A stretch of DNA of 27,639 nt from RUG14300 sp964561145 (lineage in GTDB: Bacteria > Bacillota > Clostridia > Christensenellales > CAG-1252). The position numbers and the translations under genes were made by a program. The notes beneath the pieces are model-generated. The model was not told where the DNA came from and searched no databases. It was given only the letters and a program-made list of their open reading frames with translations. Location of the stretch: assembly GCA_964561145.1 (NCBI GenBank), contig CAZLNZ010000025.1, positions 1-27,639 of the forward strand. The letters run 5' to 3'. Every line of letters starts with the position of its first letter. Within the stretch, counting starts at the first letter, position 1. Shown here one piece after another: positions 24,783 to 27,639 of this stretch.

Positions 24783-24841
24783 ATTTGCGTGAATATGGAA
24801 AGCTGAAATGTTAGCAATTTTGTATCACATCAATATTTTTT

Positions 24842-24890
24842 GAACGGATATCAACAGTCTCAAGTGAGATGTGTACCCGTTTTACGGAGG
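24842..24890 (+). promoter_or_regulatory. Structured rpsA leader next to the ribosome site
   Basis: AACGG (24843-24847) can pair with CCGTT (24877-24881), enclosing TCTC-AAGT-GAGA (24858-24869). The same CCGT (24877-24880) could instead pair with ACGG (24884-24887), covering the start of the GGAGG ribosome site (24886-24890). The two pairings exclude each other. This would allow autoregulation by S1, but it is an inference from pairing. Confidence 0.4.
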
Positions 24891-24897
24891 TTAATAA

Positions 24898-26391
24898 ATG
24901 AGCATTGAAGAAAGACCTGAAATGGCAGAAGAAGTCAACGTAGTTGTTGACGCAGCAGTAGAAGACAGTTCTACAGTAAGTGAAGTTGAAGAAAGCAAGA
25001 AAGTTGAAGCTAAACCCGAAGCAGCTAAAAAGCCCGCTGAAAAGCCTTTATCTTTCATGGAGCAAGCCTTGCAAGGTATGGTTGAGATCAGAGTAGGCAA
25101 AGTTCTCGATTGTAAGGTTATGGAAAAGAGAGAGGATGGTTTGGTAGTATATTGCGGTCAAAAGAAAGACGGCTTCGTTTCAATCGAAGAGATTGGCGAT
25201 GAGAAGTCTATTGACGAGATTAACGTCGGCGACACTTTCAGGGCAAAGCTCATAGAGAATAAAACAAGCAGCAAGGAGTTCCTTACTTTGAGCAAGAAGC
25301 TTGTTGATGCTGAGAAGCTCGCAAAGGCTCAAAAGGAAGAGGCAGAAAAAGAAATCCTCGCAGGAGATTTTGAGGTAGTAATCACAAAGGTAGTAACCGG
25401 TGGTTTACTTGCTAGCAAAGCCGATTACACAGTTTTCATTCCTAACTCTCAAATAGACATCAATGCTATCGACGAGGAGGGCAAGGCTGCTTTGATCGGA
25501 CAAACGGTTAAAGTTAGAAAACTTCCCGAGAAAAAAGATGAGAAGAATAATGGTCGCAAGAAGATCGTTGCAAGCCGTAAACAAGTTATTCAAGCTGCCA
25601 AAAAGGCTGAAGCTATTGCTCGTAGAAAAGCAAGAGAGGAGAAAATTGCAGCTGAAGAGCAAAAGAAGAAGGATATCTTTAATGCAAACATCGATCGTTT
25701 CCAAGTTAATCACATCGTTCCCGGTATTGTAAGAAAGTTCGTTTCTTTTGGTGCATTTGTTGAGGTTTATGGCTTCCTTTGCTTAGCTCCTACAAATGAG
25801 ATCAGCTGGATTCGTGATACCGCTGCCAACGAGGTTCTTAAGATTAATACAGAATATGAATTCCTCATCACAAAGGTTGATCCCGAGAATTTCAAGGTTA
25901 CCTTGAGCTATAAGCAACTTCAAAAGAAACCCTATGAGATTGCTGCCGAGAAGTATCCCGTAGGTTCAATTGTTACAGGAACAGTTCAATCCATTGTTAA
26001 GTTCGGAGCATTCGTTTCTATCGAACCCGGTATTGACGGATTGGTTCATATCAGCAATATCTCTTACGATAAGGTTGATGATGTAGAAGGCGTACTTCAA
26101 GTCGGTCAAGAGATCGAGGCTAAGGTCATCAGTTTCGAGGGTAGCCGTATTGCTTTGTCAATCAAGGATTTACAAGCAGCTCCTCAAAGTGAAAGACGTG
26201 AGCACAGAGGTCCTAAGTCTAAGAGCGAAAAGCCTGCCGGCGAGAAAAAGCCTAGAAGAGAAGAGGCTTATGAGTCTCCCGAAGAAAGAGTTGCCATTGA
26301 AACCTATGGTGGTGCATCAGATGCAAGCAACCACGCTTTGGCAGATATGTTGAAGGGATTCAAGGCTGACGATTCCGGCGACAACAACTAA
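24898..26391 (+). CDS. rpsA: 30S ribosomal protein S1 (four S1 domains)
   Basis: S1-type RNA-binding protein for mRNA loading on the 30S subunit. The 497 residues begin with an acidic, low-complexity segment (1-55). Four OB-fold S1 domains follow at about 62-134, 155-228, 270-342 and 355-426. A charged helical linker (229-266, KAEAIARRKAREEK) separates domains 2 and 3. The tail (430-497) is charged. Four domains is typical for Firmicutes S1-like proteins, against six in E. coli. A CGGAGG precedes the ATG. It has its own promoter and terminator. Confidence 0.95.
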   Translation: MSIEERPEMAEEVNVVVDAAVEDSSTVSEVEESKKVEAKPEAAKKPAEKPLSFMEQALQGMVEIRVGKVLDCKVMEKREDGLVVYCGQKKDGFVSIEEIGDEKSIDEINVGDTFRAKLIENKTSSKEFLTLSKKLVDAEKLAKAQKEEAEKEILAGDFEVVITKVVTGGLLASKADYTVFIPNSQIDINAIDEEGKAALIGQTVKVRKLPEKKDEKNNGRKKIVASRKQVIQAAKKAEAIARRKAREEKIAAEEQKKKDIFNANIDRFQVNHIVPGIVRKFVSFGAFVEVYGFLCLAPTNEISWIRDTAANEVLKINTEYEFLITKVDPENFKVTLSYKQLQKKPYEIAAEKYPVGSIVTGTVQSIVKFGAFVSIEPGIDGLVHISNISYDKVDDVEGVLQVGQEIEAKVISFEGSRIALSIKDLQAAPQSERREHRGPKSKSEKPAGEKKPRREEAYESPEERVAIETYGGASDASNHALADMLKGFKADDSGDNN

Positions 26392-26400
26392 GAAATTAAA

Positions 26401-26432
26401 AGTCCTCTGCCAATTAGCAGAGGACTTATTTT
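26401..26432 (+). terminator. Terminator of rpsA
   Basis: A perfect 10-bp stem AGTCCTCTGC (26401-26410) with GCAGAGGACT (26417-26426), a 6-base loop and a TATTTT tail. The descending arm contains AGAGGA, 11 bases before the next start codon, so it could serve as ribosome site for that gene. Confidence 0.9.
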
Positions 26433-26435
26433 ATA

Positions 26436-27455
26436 ATGGAATTTTTATCAATTGATTTAGAGGCTTGTAATCGTTACGTTAAGGGTAGCGTTTTTTCCAT
26501 CGGTGTTGTTTGTGCCGATGAATCTTTTAATGTGCTTTATAAAAAAGATATAATAATAAATCCGCACTGTAAGTTTTGTACTAATTTCCGTAAGCCTATT
26601 GAGTTTTCTGTAAAAAAAGAAGATGTATTCAAAGCACCTTCCTTGTCTGATATATATGATGAGTTAAAGGAACTGTTTAGTGGCGATAAAGTTATTATGG
26701 CTCACTCTGCGAATAATGATATGTTTATGCTTAATGAAGCATGCAAAAGGGCGAAGCTGCCTCCTTTAGAGTTTAAATACATTTGCACTCAGATGATATA
26801 TTCTGCTGTTTTTGATGTCATGAACGGTATTGGGCTCGATAAAGCCGTAGAGGACCTTCATATTGATTTTAAACATCACAAGGCAGACGATGATGCGGAA
26901 ATGGCGTTGTGGGTGTTAAAATCATGCTTGGATAATTTAGGGGTAACTTACAAGGAACTTGAAAAGAAACTCGGAATCAAAAGAGGATACATTAAGAACT
27001 ATTCTTTTACCCCTATGCGTTGCATAGCATTAGAGAAACTTAGACAGAAACATAGGGAAGAGAATAAGGCATTACAGATAGCAATTGAAAAAGAGCTTTC
27101 TCATGGTGACTTTACAAAAGTAGATGTTGAACCAAGAAGCTTTGATTTGCTTAGACAAGGTAATAAAGCGTATATATATACTCATCTTGATGAGAATTTT
27201 GATGAAGTTCAAACCGATTCGATAATATTCGCAAGAAGAAATAGTACTCATGGCGGATTAATTAAAGCAAAGGTTCTTCGCATAACACATTATGGCGATC
27301 TCCTAGAACTTTATTATGCCGAAAAGAATAAGATTGTTTCACATAACGAGGCAGAATTGGATTTTCTTTTAAGGGCATATGAGATTATTGATGAAGTAAA
27401 AGAACATGAGCATGGTGTTTTGCTTTTAGAGGTTCAGAGCGAAGAAGCTGCTTAA
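26436..27455 (+). CDS. DnaQ-like DEDDh 3'-5' exonuclease with an unrecognised C-terminal half
   Basis: 339 residues. The N-terminal 165 form a DEDDh exonuclease: Exo I D7-L-E9, Exo II with D95 in SANNDMF, and Exo III H148-x-A150-x-x-D153 followed by A154. All five catalytic residues are present. This fold removes 3' nucleotides from DNA or RNA. Residues 180-339 hold a basic helical segment and a beta-rich part ending in acidic residues; I do not recognise it. The start codon lies nine bases after the rpsA terminator stem with no separate promoter visible, so expression probably relies on readthrough. Substrate unknown. Confidence 0.85.
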   Translation: MEFLSIDLEACNRYVKGSVFSIGVVCADESFNVLYKKDIIINPHCKFCTNFRKPIEFSVKKEDVFKAPSLSDIYDELKELFSGDKVIMAHSANNDMFMLNEACKRAKLPPLEFKYICTQMIYSAVFDVMNGIGLDKAVEDLHIDFKHHKADDDAEMALWVLKSCLDNLGVTYKELEKKLGIKRGYIKNYSFTPMRCIALEKLRQKHREENKALQIAIEKELSHGDFTKVDVEPRSFDLLRQGNKAYIYTHLDENFDEVQTDSIIFARRNSTHGGLIKAKVLRITHYGDLLELYYAEKNKIVSHNEAELDFLLRAYEIIDEVKEHEHGVLLLEVQSEEAA

Positions 27456-27530
27456 GCTTATAAAAATAGGGTTGTTTGCAACAGGATGGCAAAAACTTAA
27501 AAAAAGTTTTGAAAAACTTGTTAAAAATCG

Positions 27531-27559
27531 TTGACAGATTTCCTCAATTAGTGTAATAT
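27531..27559 (+). promoter_or_regulatory. Promoter of tRNA-Pro
   Basis: Perfect TTGACA (27531-27536), a 17-base spacer and TAATAT (27554-27559). The predicted start is about 27566, 20 bases before the tRNA. The preceding 27456-27530 contains only A/T-rich sequence with a weak AAAACTT/AAGTTTT stem. Confidence 0.85.
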
Positions 27560-27585
27560 TACACGTGTTGAAAACAACTCACCCT

Positions 27586-27639
27586 CGGGGTGTAGCGCAG
27601 TTGGTAGCGCGCGTGGTTTGGGACCATGAGGTCGGGAGT
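27586..27639 (+). tRNA. tRNA-Pro (anticodon TGG), cut by the window end
   Basis: Begins CGGGGTG, the family's 5' acceptor, then TAGCGCAG (D arm). The anticodon stem CGTGG/CCATG frames TGG. The T arm and acceptor 3' half lie outside the window. Confidence 0.93.

Noticed and set aside
27456..27530. Terminator after the exonuclease gene
   Set aside because: The only stem (AAAACTT/AAGTTTT) is A/T-only with no clean T tail.

Overview
This window looks like a core-genome segment of a low-to-moderate-GC, uncultured-type Clostridia (Firmicutes/Bacillota). Three things support that: the gene orders (rsmD-coaD-ylbJ, tmcAL beside pta-ackA, yceD-rpmF-plsX-rnc-smc-ftsY, cmk-plsC-ispH-rpsA), consensus sigma-A promoters, and strong AGGAGG ribosome sites. 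A ylbJ/spoVV homologue hints at a spore-forming ancestry. I cannot fix the genus. Nearly all of the DNA is housekeeping; I see no insertion sequence, prophage, CRISPR array or toxin gene.

Left edge (1-380). A 55-base segment containing a perfect 15-bp hairpin with a GAAA loop occurs twice, exactly 198 bases apart. It flanks a block that folds on paper into a closed multi-branch RNA. A canonical plus-strand terminator follows at 296-327. This is the least explained part of the window and my top candidate for something undescribed. It converges on a minus-strand tRNA operon (Gly-Arg-His-Gln-Lys-Leu, 380-934) with its own promoter and terminator.

1003-7154. Minus-strand rdgB-yfcE diverges from a seven-gene plus-strand run: a small membrane protein with an apparently leaderless mRNA, a pair resembling indolepyruvate:ferredoxin oxidoreductase subunits IorA and IorB but stripped of catalytic motifs, a short alanine racemase, 5-formyltetrahydrofolate cyclo-ligase, rsmD and coaD.

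7147-12171. ylbJ (minus) converges on coaD. A second apparently leaderless one-TM protein follows, then tmcAL (minus) diverging from pta-ackA, which makes acetate and ATP from acetyl-CoA.

12218-23811 and on to 26391. A promoter whose -35 lies in a 20-bp palindrome drives yceD-rpmF. A terminator separates these from a long run: plsX (phospholipid synthesis), rnc, an RlmI-like methyltransferase, smc, ftsY, surE and a BaiN/YhiN-type flavoprotein. An internal promoter overlapping the flavoprotein stop codon feeds cmk-plsC-ispH. rpsA has its own promoter and a structured leader.

26396-27639. The rpsA terminator runs into a DnaQ-like exonuclease gene with an unrecognised C-terminal half. A consensus promoter and a tRNA-Pro gene cut off by the window end close the segment.
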